From Methanobacteriota archaeon (GTDB lineage: Archaea > Halobacteriota > Methanosarcinia > Methanotrichales > Methanotrichaceae): 50,652 nucleotides of DNA. Positions 7,810-15,561 of the stretch are shown here, piece after piece. The position numbers and the translations under genes are program-made. The stretch is from positions 1 through 50,652 of the forward strand of contig JAKPCO010000108.1 of NCBI GenBank assembly GCA_029553285.1. Direction: 5' to 3'. The first letter of the stretch is position 1. Every line of letters starts with the position of its first letter. The notes below the pieces were generated by a model, which had not been told where the DNA came from, ran no database searches, and saw only the letters and a program-made list of their open reading frames with translations.

Positions 7810-8859
7810 TTGCAAAATATCATTTACGCAGCTCTGAGCGCGGGTCTTGAGAGCCTCCTCGAGTACCTCTCGGCGCATGTGCTGACATGTCTGATTCCGG
7901 CGTTCTTCATAGCCGGAGCAATATCCGCGCTCCTGAAGAAGGACATAATCCTGAGATACTTCGGTGCAGACGCCCCCAAATGGCTGTGCTATCCGGTCGC
8001 GGCTATTTCTGGCACAGTGCTTGCAGTATGCAGCTGTACCATACTCCCGATGTTCGCAGGAATAGAGCGGAAGGGCGCTGGCATAGGCCCTGCCACCGCG
8101 TTTCTGTTCTCTGGCCCGGCCATCAACCTGATGGCGATAGTGCTGACAGCGAGGGTTCTGGGTCTGGATATCGGGATTGCAAGAGCCATCGCGGCTGTCA
8201 CCATGGCCGTGCTCATAGGACTGATAATGTCGTATGTGTTTCCAGGGGAGAGGAGATCCTCCGGAAATCCCGGCTCAAAAGACGGCTCTGTGAGCAGGAC
8301 CACGCTCCTCTTCATAGGAGTGCTCATCGCCATACTTCTGGTGGCGACTTCGAGCGCAATAAGCATGGTGCCGAAGATCGCGATCCTCTCAGCGCTGATA
8401 CTTGTGGCTTCCTGCATCATGTGGAGGTACTACACGCCGGTGGAGAGGCGCGCATTCCTCGGCGAGACGTGGTGGCTTGCGAAGAGGATATTCCCGTTGC
8501 TTCTCGCGGGTACGTTCGTGGTGGGTGTGATCGGGTACTTCCTGCCTATGGATCTGATAAGGATGATCATGGGATCGAACAGCTTTATATCGTGCCTCAC
8601 CGCCTCCATCATAGGCGCTGTGCTCTACATGCCGACGCTGCTCGAGGTCCCCATCGTCGGGACGCTCTTCGGTTACAGCTCGGGCGTCACCGCCCCGGGA
8701 CCGGCGCTGGCGCTTCTCCTCGCCGGCCCATCGCTGAGCCTCCCGAACATGATAGTGATCGCAAGGGTCATAGGCCCGAGAAAGGCAGGAGTGTACATCA
8801 CACTGGTCGTGCTCATCTCGACGCTCATAGGCATGATCTATGGAGCTCTCGTCTCCTGA
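7810..8859 (+). CDS. ArsP/SO_0444-like permease (COG0701)
   Basis: A 349-residue integral membrane permease with about 8-10 hydrophobic segments. The characteristic double-cysteine stretch VCSCTILPMFAGIERKGAGIGPATAFLFSGPAIN lies near residues 73-105. This motif marks the COG0701 family, which includes ArsP (trivalent organoarsenical efflux) and SO_0444-type Cu/Zn efflux proteins. TTG 7810 is the start: a near-perfect Shine-Dalgarno GGAGGTGAT (7799-7807) lies just before it, and it abuts the ArsR stop. Linkage to ArsR and a downstream thiol-redox protein supports export of a thiophilic ion. The exact substrate is undetermined. Confidence 0.85.
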   Translation: MQNIIYAALSAGLESLLEYLSAHVLTCLIPAFFIAGAISALLKKDIILRYFGADAPKWLCYPVAAISGTVLAVCSCTILPMFAGIERKGAGIGPATAFLFSGPAINLMAIVLTARVLGLDIGIARAIAAVTMAVLIGLIMSYVFPGERRSSGNPGSKDGSVSRTTLLFIGVLIAILLVATSSAISMVPKIAILSALILVASCIMWRYYTPVERRAFLGETWWLAKRIFPLLLAGTFVVGVIGYFLPMDLIRMIMGSNSFISCLTASIIGAVLYMPTLLEVPIVGTLFGYSSGVTAPGPALALLLAGPSLSLPNMIVIARVIGPRKAGVYITLVVLISTLIGMIYGALVS

Positions 8860-8887
8860 GGACTGCAGCGAATAAGCAGGTAACAAC

Positions 8888-9994
8888 ATGCCCCCCAGCT
8901 CTGACAGATCTGCAGCATGCAACACCGTTCGCAATGCATTGAGGATGATAATTGCAGCTCTCTCCATCTTCCTCTGCGTGTATCCAGCAGCATGCGAGGA
9001 TGTTCTGATCCTGACAGCCCCAGGATGCGCCAAATGCGCCGCCGCCCACAGGGTGCTGGACGATGTGCTCTCCAGTCACGGTGATGTGCACATCCAGGAG
9101 TACACGTATACCAGCGAGGAAGGCAGAAAGATCATAAAGGAGTTCAGGGTCAAGGATGTGCCGTCGATAATAATCGACGGCTCTGTCATAGGATACAGGG
9201 ATTACGACGGCAATGAGAGCAGGCTGAGGGAGCTCATAAAATCTGCTCTAGAAGGGAGGGTCGATACAAATGCTTCGTCTGAGACGCCATACTCACCGGA
9301 GATCTTCGGGAGCATCACGCTGTCCACGGCGCTGACGGTCCTTGTCGCCGGCCTTCTTGCGGGTTTCAACCCCTGCCTGCTCGCCATACTTGCGTTCCTT
9401 GCGACGACTGTTCTATCAAGCGCGGGGCGCAGAAGGGATCTGCTTTTGATGATATTCTTCTTCTCCCTGGGCATACTCTCTGTGTACCTCATATTCGGGA
9501 TGGGCCTCTTCAGGATGATGCAGGACAGCAACACCGCCTCGATGCTCAGGCTGGTGCTAAGCGCGCTTCTGATCCTGCTCGGGATGATGCAGCTCGAGGA
9601 CGCCAGGCGCCTGAACTCCAGCGGGCGCTCTCTCTTCAGGACTGACTGGATACTGGGATACTTCCAGGCCGCGGCAGGCGCTCGGAGCCTCGCAGCATAT
9701 TTCCTGCTCGGGATGCTGTTCTCGATGGTCAAGGCCCCGTGTGTCGGAGCGGTTTACGTTGCGATCATCAGCATAATCTACACAAAGGGCTACGCATCAT
9801 CAGCGATCGCATACCTGTTTCTGTACAACCTCGGCGTGGTTCTTCCCGTGATGCTGCTGGGCGGAGCCATAGCCCTAGGCATGCAGCCTGAGAGCGTCGA
9901 GCGTTTCAGGCACGAGCATCGCGTCGCGATCAGAGTCGTCACCGGATTAACGCTCATCGCCCTCGCGCCGCTGATATACTGGGAGATGATATAA
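8888..9994 (+). CDS. Thioredoxin-like domain fused to CcdA/DsbD-type membrane protein
   Basis: A 368-residue fusion. A hydrophobic signal/anchor (residues ~20-36) is followed by an extracytoplasmic thioredoxin/glutaredoxin-like domain with CAKC (in APGCAKCAAAH, ~residue 46) and VKDVPSIIIDG (cis-Pro). From residue ~140 there are about six membrane helices with the two CcdA cysteines in GFNPCLLAIL and KAPCVGAV. CcdA-type proteins carry electrons across the membrane to external thiols. It lies 28 bp after the permease, in the ArsR operon. ATG 8888 follows AGCAGGTAA; ATG 8945 would begin right at the signal peptide. It likely keeps a metal-binding or exported thiol partner reduced (inference). 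Confidence 0.85.
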   Translation: MPPSSDRSAACNTVRNALRMIIAALSIFLCVYPAACEDVLILTAPGCAKCAAAHRVLDDVLSSHGDVHIQEYTYTSEEGRKIIKEFRVKDVPSIIIDGSVIGYRDYDGNESRLRELIKSALEGRVDTNASSETPYSPEIFGSITLSTALTVLVAGLLAGFNPCLLAILAFLATTVLSSAGRRRDLLLMIFFFSLGILSVYLIFGMGLFRMMQDSNTASMLRLVLSALLILLGMMQLEDARRLNSSGRSLFRTDWILGYFQAAAGARSLAAYFLLGMLFSMVKAPCVGAVYVAIISIIYTKGYASSAIAYLFLYNLGVVLPVMLLGGAIALGMQPESVERFRHEHRVAIRVVTGLTLIALAPLIYWEMI

Positions 9995-10247
9995 AAACCC
10001 GCATGCGAGAGCAGAGGCGTGCCGAAAGGATGAAAGCATCGATGCCCTGTCAGTTTCGCCCAGCAATTATGCGATACGGAAGGACCGTCGTGCTTTCAGG
10101 GTGACGCTATAGTGCAGGAAGTCCCTGGTTCGAGCGGGAAGCATGCACATCCAGTCAGACCGCGTCCTCGTAACCGGCGTCCCACATGAACTCAACACAG
10201 GTGCGTGCTCCCAGGAGACATTTTCATTCAGATCCAGAACATAAATT
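9995..10247. other. Intergenic region
   Basis: Convergent intergenic region. It contains a 22-bp string at 10011-10032 (around GAGGCGTGCCGAAAGGATG) that recurs with one change at 33247-33268. On the minus strand, 10155 to about 10220 reads as a short open tail, but no start or ribosome site supports it. No gene is called. Confidence 0.3.
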
Positions 10248-11030
10248 TCATCCTGGCTTCATGCTCTCGACAGCCTCCAGCTCCCTTGCATCTACTCCCC
10301 CAGTGCCTGCTGCGTAGAAATCCTTGTTATCCGGCAGGACCACCATGAAGCCATCTGTGTGATCGATGGAAGCGTTTCCACTCATCAACTGAAAATCAAG
10401 CAGGTGGCCGCCAGCTGTTCTCTCATCGTTTATGAAGTGAAGGTGGTAGCCCGGAACGTTCAGCCCGCTCGCGTACGAGGGCGTCCAGAATCCGACGACT
10501 GTGCCGCTCTGGTTGTAGAGATCGAAGATGCTCTGATTCATCACAGCAATCGTGAGGTTAGGATATGGTCTGGATTGAGGGGGCACGCTTCTGGCTCTGA
10601 CATGGCTGAACGTTCCATCGATCCTGATCGCGTAGAAGATGTTCCTCGTAGGCAGCAGCTCCTCTAGGCATCTCTCCACCTGAGTCATGTTTGAGCTGCC
10701 GAGCGCAACCTCATCATCAGAATCAAAGAATGTGACATCTGAAAATGGCGTGAGCGTGGAATCGTTTACCTCTTGGACAGAACCATCTGCCCTCACCTGA
10801 TAGAAATGACCATCAAGCCCCACCATCTCGCCATCGAGCGCATCGAATGTGCCGAGGCCGAAGTCCCCATGCCTCTTCAGATCACCAAATGACATCGACC
10901 CGTCAAAAACACCATCCATGAGCGCGGATATCGTGGAGACCTGGAAGAGCACATCACCAGATCCCGCGGGGCTGACGATCTGCATGCTCATGACGAGCAT
11001 TATTGCGACTGCTTCAACTGAATGCCTCAT
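10248..11030 (-). CDS. Alpha-acetolactate decarboxylase with signal peptide
   Basis: A 260-residue protein matching the AlsD/BudA family, which converts alpha-acetolactate to acetoin. The N-terminal STISALMDGVFDGSMSFGDLKRHGDFGLGTFDALDGEM is diagnostic. The metal-ligand stretch YHLHFINDERTAGGHLLDF provides three conserved histidines. Residues 1-24 (VEAVAIMLVMSMQIVSPAGSG) look like a signal peptide, so the mature enzyme would be outside the membrane. Sequons (NMT, NQS, NAS) fit export. A TATA-like TTTTTATATTTC on the minus strand at ~11121-11132 gives a leader of roughly 70 nt. No acetolactate synthase is adjacent. The substrate is from family knowledge only. Confidence 0.85.
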   Translation of the reverse strand: MRHSVEAVAIMLVMSMQIVSPAGSGDVLFQVSTISALMDGVFDGSMSFGDLKRHGDFGLGTFDALDGEMVGLDGHFYQVRADGSVQEVNDSTLTPFSDVTFFDSDDEVALGSSNMTQVERCLEELLPTRNIFYAIRIDGTFSHVRARSVPPQSRPYPNLTIAVMNQSIFDLYNQSGTVVGFWTPSYASGLNVPGYHLHFINDERTAGGHLLDFQLMSGNASIDHTDGFMVVLPDNKDFYAAGTGGVDARELEAVESMKPG

Positions 11031-11345
11031 AATACCTCACCGGCGCAGAAGCTCCGGTACGGGCAAAAGCCGCCAGCTCCAGCACCGTTTTCATTCTCTG
11101 CAGCAATATCTGATAGAAAGAAATATAAAAACCCATTCATTCGAGCAGCATCACCACGGCAAGTTCAGCTCCTCCACTGCTTTCCCCACACGCTCTGGAA
11201 GAACTGACAGAAAGGAGCGAATCGCAGGAAGCCTGCAATTATTCAGGGTACCGCGATGGATTATAGTATTCCGCATAAGTTGATATAATATTTCATGTTT
11301 TATAAAATAATCCGTGACATATCCAGTAGGGCTTTTAAATGGATT

Positions 11346-11469
11346 CGCTCTTATGTGCGTAGCAACTTGTAGAGCATGCAATGTGGTCGCTGAAAGCACT
11401 CATTCATTCACCACGAACAAATGGCGGAATAAATGCCTCTTCTCGAGCGTCGTCAGATGGACAAGAGCG
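11346..11469. repeat. MITE-like element A, copy 3 (124 bp)
   Basis: Bounded by CGCTCTTATG (11346) and CAAGAGCG (to 11469). Flanks are AATGGATT (11338-11345) and AATGGAGT (11470-11477), a 7/8 target duplication. It has exactly the same length as the copy at 47536-47659 and is colinear with its reverse complement (GCAACTTG, GCTGAA, TTCATTCACCA). It lies in the upstream region of the copper/thiol operon, ending 66 bp before that operon's TATA box. Confidence 0.85.
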
Positions 11470-11534
11470 AATGGAGTTACATAAAGTAACGCAGAGGACT
11501 ATAACAGTCAGTCGCTCTGAGGACGCGTGGAGTG

Positions 11535-11565
11535 CTTTTATATGCGAGCAGATGTCAACAGTTGA
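11535..11565 (+). promoter_or_regulatory. Promoter of the copper/thiol-redox operon
   Basis: TATA-like CTTTTATATG (11535-11544). An 11-bp palindrome TCAAC-A-GTTGA (11555-11565) falls near the expected transcription start and could be an operator. The leader to the glutaredoxin start would be about 100 nt. The elements are seen; function is inferred. Confidence 0.45.
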
Positions 11566-11664
11566 TACAAATCTCAGGATGTGCCATATCTCCAGATGCA
11601 CACCCGCATGGGGTCCGGGCGGTCGCATGCTGGAGGTGCGTGCAGATCAAGCAGAGGTATGCGA

Positions 11665-11946
11665 ATGGGAAAGGTACATGTCGATGGGCAGGATGCTGGC
11701 GATGTGACCCTCTATGCGCTGAGCACATGCATGTGGTGTAAGAAGACGAGGGATCTTCTCTCGAAGCTCGGCGTCGGCCACGATTACGTTTACGTCGATC
11801 TGACGAGCGGCGCTGAGAGGGCAGGGCTGATCGACGAGCTCAGGAGGTTCAATCCAGATCTCACGTTTCCGACACTTGTTGTCAACGGGAAGGTGATCAT
11901 CGGATACAGAGAGAAGGAGATAAAGAGCGCGCTGGGGGTAATGTAA
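11665..11946 (+). CDS. Glutaredoxin/NrdH-like redox protein
   Basis: A 93-residue small thioltransferase. It has CMWC (in YALSTCMWCKKTRDLL, near residues 20-23), the cis-proline loop TFPTLVVNGKVIIGY and a C-terminal YREKEIKSAL helix, all typical of glutaredoxin/NrdH-like proteins. It would exchange dithiol/disulfide in the cytoplasm. ATG 11665 is chosen because AGAGGT (11653-11658) sits 6 nt before it; ATG 11659 would fall on the ribosome site. The stop codon directly abuts the GTG start of the ferredoxin:disulfide reductase, which strongly suggests that this reductase reduces it. Confidence 0.88.
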   Translation: MGKVHVDGQDAGDVTLYALSTCMWCKKTRDLLSKLGVGHDYVYVDLTSGAERAGLIDELRRFNPDLTFPTLVVNGKVIIGYREKEIKSALGVM

Positions 11947-12435
11947 GTGGTGAGCGATGATGATGTGGAGCGGCTGTACCGGAAGCTCAAAGAAGATGCC
12001 GAATCTGCAGGGTATCACCTCAACCCTGACAGATCATTCGTCATGGGGATCGTCCGCGGCCTGCTGACGAACAAGGAGCGCTTCGGATACATGGCATGCC
12101 CCTGCAGGCTTCCCTCAGGGGTCAGGGAGGAGGATCTGGACATAATCTGCCCCTGCGACTACAGGGATCAGGACCTCACCGAGTACGGGGCGTGCTACTG
12201 CGCTCTTTACGTCTCCGAGCGTGTCGCGAAGGGATTGGATGAACTTAGGCCGGTGCCGGAGAGGCGTGGATCAAAGCCATCCCCTCAGAAACAGACCGGT
12301 GAGGCAAAGATCACAGGGCTCTCAAAGCCTGTCTGGAGGTGCAGGGTCTGCGGCTATCTCTGCGCCAGAGATGAGCCTCCAGAGGTATGCCCGATATGCA
12401 AGGCCTCGCGGGAGAGGTTCGAGAGGTTCATGTGA
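11947..12435 (+). CDS. Ferredoxin:disulfide (thioredoxin) reductase catalytic domain fused to rubredoxin
   Basis: A 162-residue fusion. Residues ~1-95 match the catalytic subunit of ferredoxin:thioredoxin reductase, with the cluster/active-site cysteines in [18 protein letters not shown] and YGACYCALY. The last motif is CYC where plant enzymes have CHC. Residues ~125-160 are a rubredoxin-like domain (CRVCGYLC...[11 protein letters not shown]) after a Pro/Lys-rich linker. Related archaeal enzymes with a C-terminal rubredoxin domain are known from methanogens (Methanosarcina FDR). The GTG start abuts the glutaredoxin stop. It would pass ferredoxin electrons through a 4Fe-4S cluster to the neighbouring glutaredoxin-like protein. 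Confidence 0.88.
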   Translation: MVSDDDVERLYRKLKEDAESAGYHLNPDRSFVMGIVRGLLTNKERFGYMACPCRLPSGVREEDLDIICPCDYRDQDLTEYGACYCALYVSERVAKGLDELRPVPERRGSKPSPQKQTGEAKITGLSKPVWRCRVCGYLCARDEPPEVCPICKASRERFERFM

Positions 12436-12493
12436 TCGCGCTTTACAGCCCTGACATCGTCGGGGTGCTGATCCAGTTTCCGGAGTGGATCTC

Positions 12494-12832
12494 ATGATAT
12501 CATACCACATGATGGACTGGGGGCCGATGTGGTGGGGCACATGGGGTGTATTTCCCATTATATGGATGATCGGCTACTGGCTGGTCTTTCTGGCCATAGC
12601 GTATCTTGTTTACAGGGATGCCGAATCGAGGGGCATGAACGGCCTGATGTGGGCGATTCTCGTCGTGCTCCCGTGGATCGGAATACTCTTTCTCATCGTG
12701 TACCTGCTGAAGAGAGATGAGGTCTCAGGAAGAAGCGCGGAGTCGATCCTGGATGAGAGGTACGCGAGGGGCGAGCTGACGAGGGATGAGTACCTCAGGA
12801 TGAAAGAGGATCTCAGAAGAGGAAGAGAATGA
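12494..12832 (+). CDS. Membrane protein with C-terminal SHOCT domain
   Basis: A 112-residue protein with two membrane helices (about residues 17-40 and 50-70) after a Trp/Met/Gly-rich N-terminus (YHMMDWGPMWWGTWG). It ends with a SHOCT (short C-terminal) motif, ILDERYARGELTRDEYLRMKEDL. SHOCT proteins with Met/His-rich N-termini are commonly encoded beside copper ATPases; their role is unclear. ATG 12494 follows GGAGTGG (12482-12488). Its last 4 bp (ATGA) overlap the copA start, so the two are translationally coupled. The Met/His-rich segment could bind Cu(I) (inference). Confidence 0.8.
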   Translation: MISYHMMDWGPMWWGTWGVFPIIWMIGYWLVFLAIAYLVYRDAESRGMNGLMWAILVVLPWIGILFLIVYLLKRDEVSGRSAESILDERYARGELTRDEYLRMKEDLRRGRE

Positions 12833-15237
12833 GGAAAAGGGCGGAGATCAGGATCTCCGGAATGACCTGTGCCACATGCGCATCGACGATAGAGAGCGCT
12901 CTGAGAGAGAAGGGAGTCGAGAGCGCCAGCGTGAATCTGGGGAGCGAGACGGCTCAGGTGGAGTACGATCCAGCCAGGCTGAAGCTCTCGGAGCTGGAGA
13001 GTGCGATCAGGGATGCGGGGTATGATGTTATCAACGAGAGGGCGACCGTGAAGGTGGGAGGGATGGTATGCGCCACATGCGAATCAACGGTCGCAGATGC
13101 GATCCGCGAGATCGATGGAGTCTCTGATGTCACTGTGAATCTCAGCACAGAGAAGGCGTATGTCACCTACAATCCCAGAGTCGTCAGCCTGGATGATATA
13201 CGGAGAGCAATAGAGGACGCTGGATATCAGTACCTCGGCGTGGTTGGAGAGGAGTCTGAGAGCCTGGAGCTGGAGATCAGAGCCAGGGATCTCAGGGAGA
13301 GGATGCGGAAGATAATCGTGGGATTCGGGGCGAGCGCTCTCCTCATGGCGCTCATGTATCTGGCACCGATGACTCACACCATGAGCGTAGTGATGATGTG
13401 CGTGGCGACCCCTGCATTTGTGTACGTGAGCAGCGGTATCTTCAGAGCTGCTCACAGGGCGCTAAGGAACAGAAACCTGAACATGGACGTGATGTACTCC
13501 ATGGGCACCGGTGTGGCGTTCGTTTCCAGCCTCCTGAGCACATTCGGCGTGCTCTCACATGATTTTATCTTCTACGAGACCGCGGTGATGCTGGCATCAT
13601 TCCTCAACCTGGGCAGGTACCTGGAGACCCGGGCCAAGTGGAAGACCTCGGATGCGATCAAGAAGCTCGTCGCACTCCAGCCGAGAACTGCGACCCTTAT
13701 CGTTAATGGCACTGAGAAGGAGATACCGGCGGAGATGATAAAGCCGGGAGATGTCATTCTGATAAGGCCCGGTGAGAGGGTACCGGCAGATGGCGAGATA
13801 ATCGAGGGAGAAGGGTATGTGGACGAGTCGATGATATCCGGAGAGCCTGTTCCTGTTCTGAAAAAACCAGGATCGCAGGTGATCGGAGGCACGCTGAACA
13901 AAAACGCTGCTCTGAAGATGCGCGCCACGCGCGTCGGGAGGGAGACATTCCTGGCGCAGATAATCGATCTCGTCGATAAAGCGCAGGGATCGAGGCCGGA
14001 GATTCAGAGGCTTGCAGATAGAGTCGTGAGCGTATTCATTCCCATCGTCCTCTCAATCGCAATGATCTCATTCCTGGCATGGTACTTTTTCGGGAGATCT
14101 TATATGCCTGAAGAGAGGGTGCTGATGTTCTCAACATCCTCCATGATCTCTGTCCTCGTTGTGGCATGCCCGTGCGCGCTCGGCCTTGCCACACCAACCG
14201 CGGTGACCGTTGGGATAGGGAGAGGTGCGGAGCTCGGAATACTCATCAAGAGCGGTGAGGCGCTTGAGGTCTCAGACAGACTCACCACAGTGATATTCGA
14301 TAAGACTGGAACGCTCACAGTGGGAAGGCCTGAGGTCACCGAGATCATGGGTGATGAGGAGATGCTCAGGCTGGCGGCAGGCGTCGAAAGAAGATCAGAG
14401 CATCCTCTCGGCGAGGCGATCGTGCGCAGGGCGATCTCTGAGGGGATTGACATCCCGGAGACAAAGGACTTCTACGCATTCCCCGGCATGGGTGTTGTCG
14501 GCGTCGTGGATGGCCATGAGGTGGCTGTGGGGAACAGATCCTTCATCTCGGAGCGGGGAACCAGGATACCGGAGGACATGCTGGAGAGGGCTCGCGCTCT
14601 CGAGGAGATGGGACAGACAGTGCTCTTCGTCTCCGTCGCGGGAGTTGCGGCAGGGGCTGTCGCGATATCTGACACGATCAAAGAATCAGCGAAACCTGCT
14701 GTGCAGAAGCTGAAGGGGATGGGGCTTGATGTCGTCATGATAACAGGGGACAACATACGCTCCGCGAGGTCTGTGGCAGAGCGGATCGGGATCGAGGAGG
14801 TTCATGCGGAGGTGCTGCCACAGGACAAGGCATCCGAGGTCAGAAAGCTCCAGGAGGCAGGCAGAACGGTCGCATTTGTCGGCGATGGGATAAACGACGC
14901 GCCTGCACTCGCACAGGCCGACCTGGGGATAGCGATCGGCTCCGGGACGGACGTGGCCATAGAGGCTGGAGAGATCGTTCTCATAAGAGATGACCTCATG
15001 GATGTTGTCAGGGGCATACAGCTGAGCAGGAAGGTGATGTCCAGGATAAAGCAGAACATATTCTGGGCGTTCGCTTACAACACAGCTCTGATACCGGTTG
15101 CAGCAGGCGTTCTCTACCCTGGATTTGGTATAGCATTCAGGCCGGAGCTGGCAGGTCTCGCGATGGCACTCTCCTCAGTCACCGTCGTCTCGCTCTCACT
15201 GATGCTCAAAAGGTATATACCGGATGCGCAAAAATAA
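12829..15237 (+). CDS. copA: Cu(I)-exporting P1B-type ATPase
   Basis: An 802-residue P1B-1 ATPase that pumps Cu(I) outward. It has two N-terminal heavy-metal-associated domains (GMTCATCA near residue 10, GMVCATCE near 77). The transmembrane metal site CPC (VVACPCALGLATP) is near residue 446. Phosphorylation DKTGT, the HP motif (SEHPLGEAI), MITGDN and GDGINDAPALAQAD are all in order, followed by the final helix pair with the YN and MxxSS signatures of CopA (FAYNTALIP, LAMALSSVTVV). Length is normal. The start overlaps the SHOCT gene by 4 bp, and a YHS protein follows after 15 bp. Substrate assignment to copper rather than Zn/Cd rests on the CPC plus the YN/MSS motifs. Confidence 0.95.
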   Translation: MRKRAEIRISGMTCATCASTIESALREKGVESASVNLGSETAQVEYDPARLKLSELESAIRDAGYDVINERATVKVGGMVCATCESTVADAIREIDGVSDVTVNLSTEKAYVTYNPRVVSLDDIRRAIEDAGYQYLGVVGEESESLELEIRARDLRERMRKIIVGFGASALLMALMYLAPMTHTMSVVMMCVATPAFVYVSSGIFRAAHRALRNRNLNMDVMYSMGTGVAFVSSLLSTFGVLSHDFIFYETAVMLASFLNLGRYLETRAKWKTSDAIKKLVALQPRTATLIVNGTEKEIPAEMIKPGDVILIRPGERVPADGEIIEGEGYVDESMISGEPVPVLKKPGSQVIGGTLNKNAALKMRATRVGRETFLAQIIDLVDKAQGSRPEIQRLADRVVSVFIPIVLSIAMISFLAWYFFGRSYMPEERVLMFSTSSMISVLVVACPCALGLATPTAVTVGIGRGAELGILIKSGEALEVSDRLTTVIFDKTGTLTVGRPEVTEIMGDEEMLRLAAGVERRSEHPLGEAIVRRAISEGIDIPETKDFYAFPGMGVVGVVDGHEVAVGNRSFISERGTRIPEDMLERARALEEMGQTVLFVSVAGVAAGAVAISDTIKESAKPAVQKLKGMGLDVVMITGDNIRSARSVAERIGIEEVHAEVLPQDKASEVRKLQEAGRTVAFVGDGINDAPALAQADLGIAIGSGTDVAIEAGEIVLIRDDLMDVVRGIQLSRKVMSRIKQNIFWAFAYNTALIPVAAGVLYPGFGIAFRPELAGLAMALSSVTVVSLSLMLKRYIPDAQK

Positions 15238-15252
15238 TTAAGAGGGTTAAAT

Positions 15253-15396
15253 ATGGCGATAGATCCTGTGTGCAAGATGGAGGTCGACGAGGGTACTGCG
15301 AAGTTTGTGAGCGAGTACAGAGGCAGGAAGTACTACTTCTGCGCTCCCGGCTGCAAAAAGGCGTTCGATAAGGATCCGGAGAAGTATCTGAGCTGA
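15253..15396 (+). CDS. YHS-domain protein (47 residues)
   Basis: A small protein consisting only of a YHS domain: DPVCKMEVDEGTAKF, YRGRKYYFCAPGCKKAFDKDPEKYL. The Cys residues (7, 30, 34) are the conserved metal-site positions. YHS/TRASH-like domains bind heavy metals and often accompany CopA as sensors or chaperones. The ATG lies 15 bp after the copA stop, downstream of GAGGG. It is probably cotranscribed with copA and may shuttle Cu(I) (inference). Confidence 0.85.
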   Translation: MAIDPVCKMEVDEGTAKFVSEYRGRKYYFCAPGCKKAFDKDPEKYLS

Positions 15397-15561
15397 GAGA
15401 AATGCTGAGTTCTGGAGGGCGCATCATCTCAGCTGTTCGCAGCGGGCGATAGCCGGCTCATATGATGGGGGAACGAATCAGCGCGTACGCCGCATAACAT
15501 TCGTCTGAGCTCAATTACGTGCAGCCGGCACCTCGCGCATGCCTCTCCAGGAAGGTGCTTT

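Noticed and set aside
10121-10135. tRNA T-arm-like GTCCCTGGTTCGAGC
   Set aside because: The flanks do not form the 5-bp T stem, and no anticodon or acceptor arm can be built around it.
10155-10220. Short minus-strand open tail (...EFMWDAGYEDAV stop)
   Set aside because: Looks faintly protein-like but lacks a start codon with ribosome site; too short to support as a gene or pseudogene.
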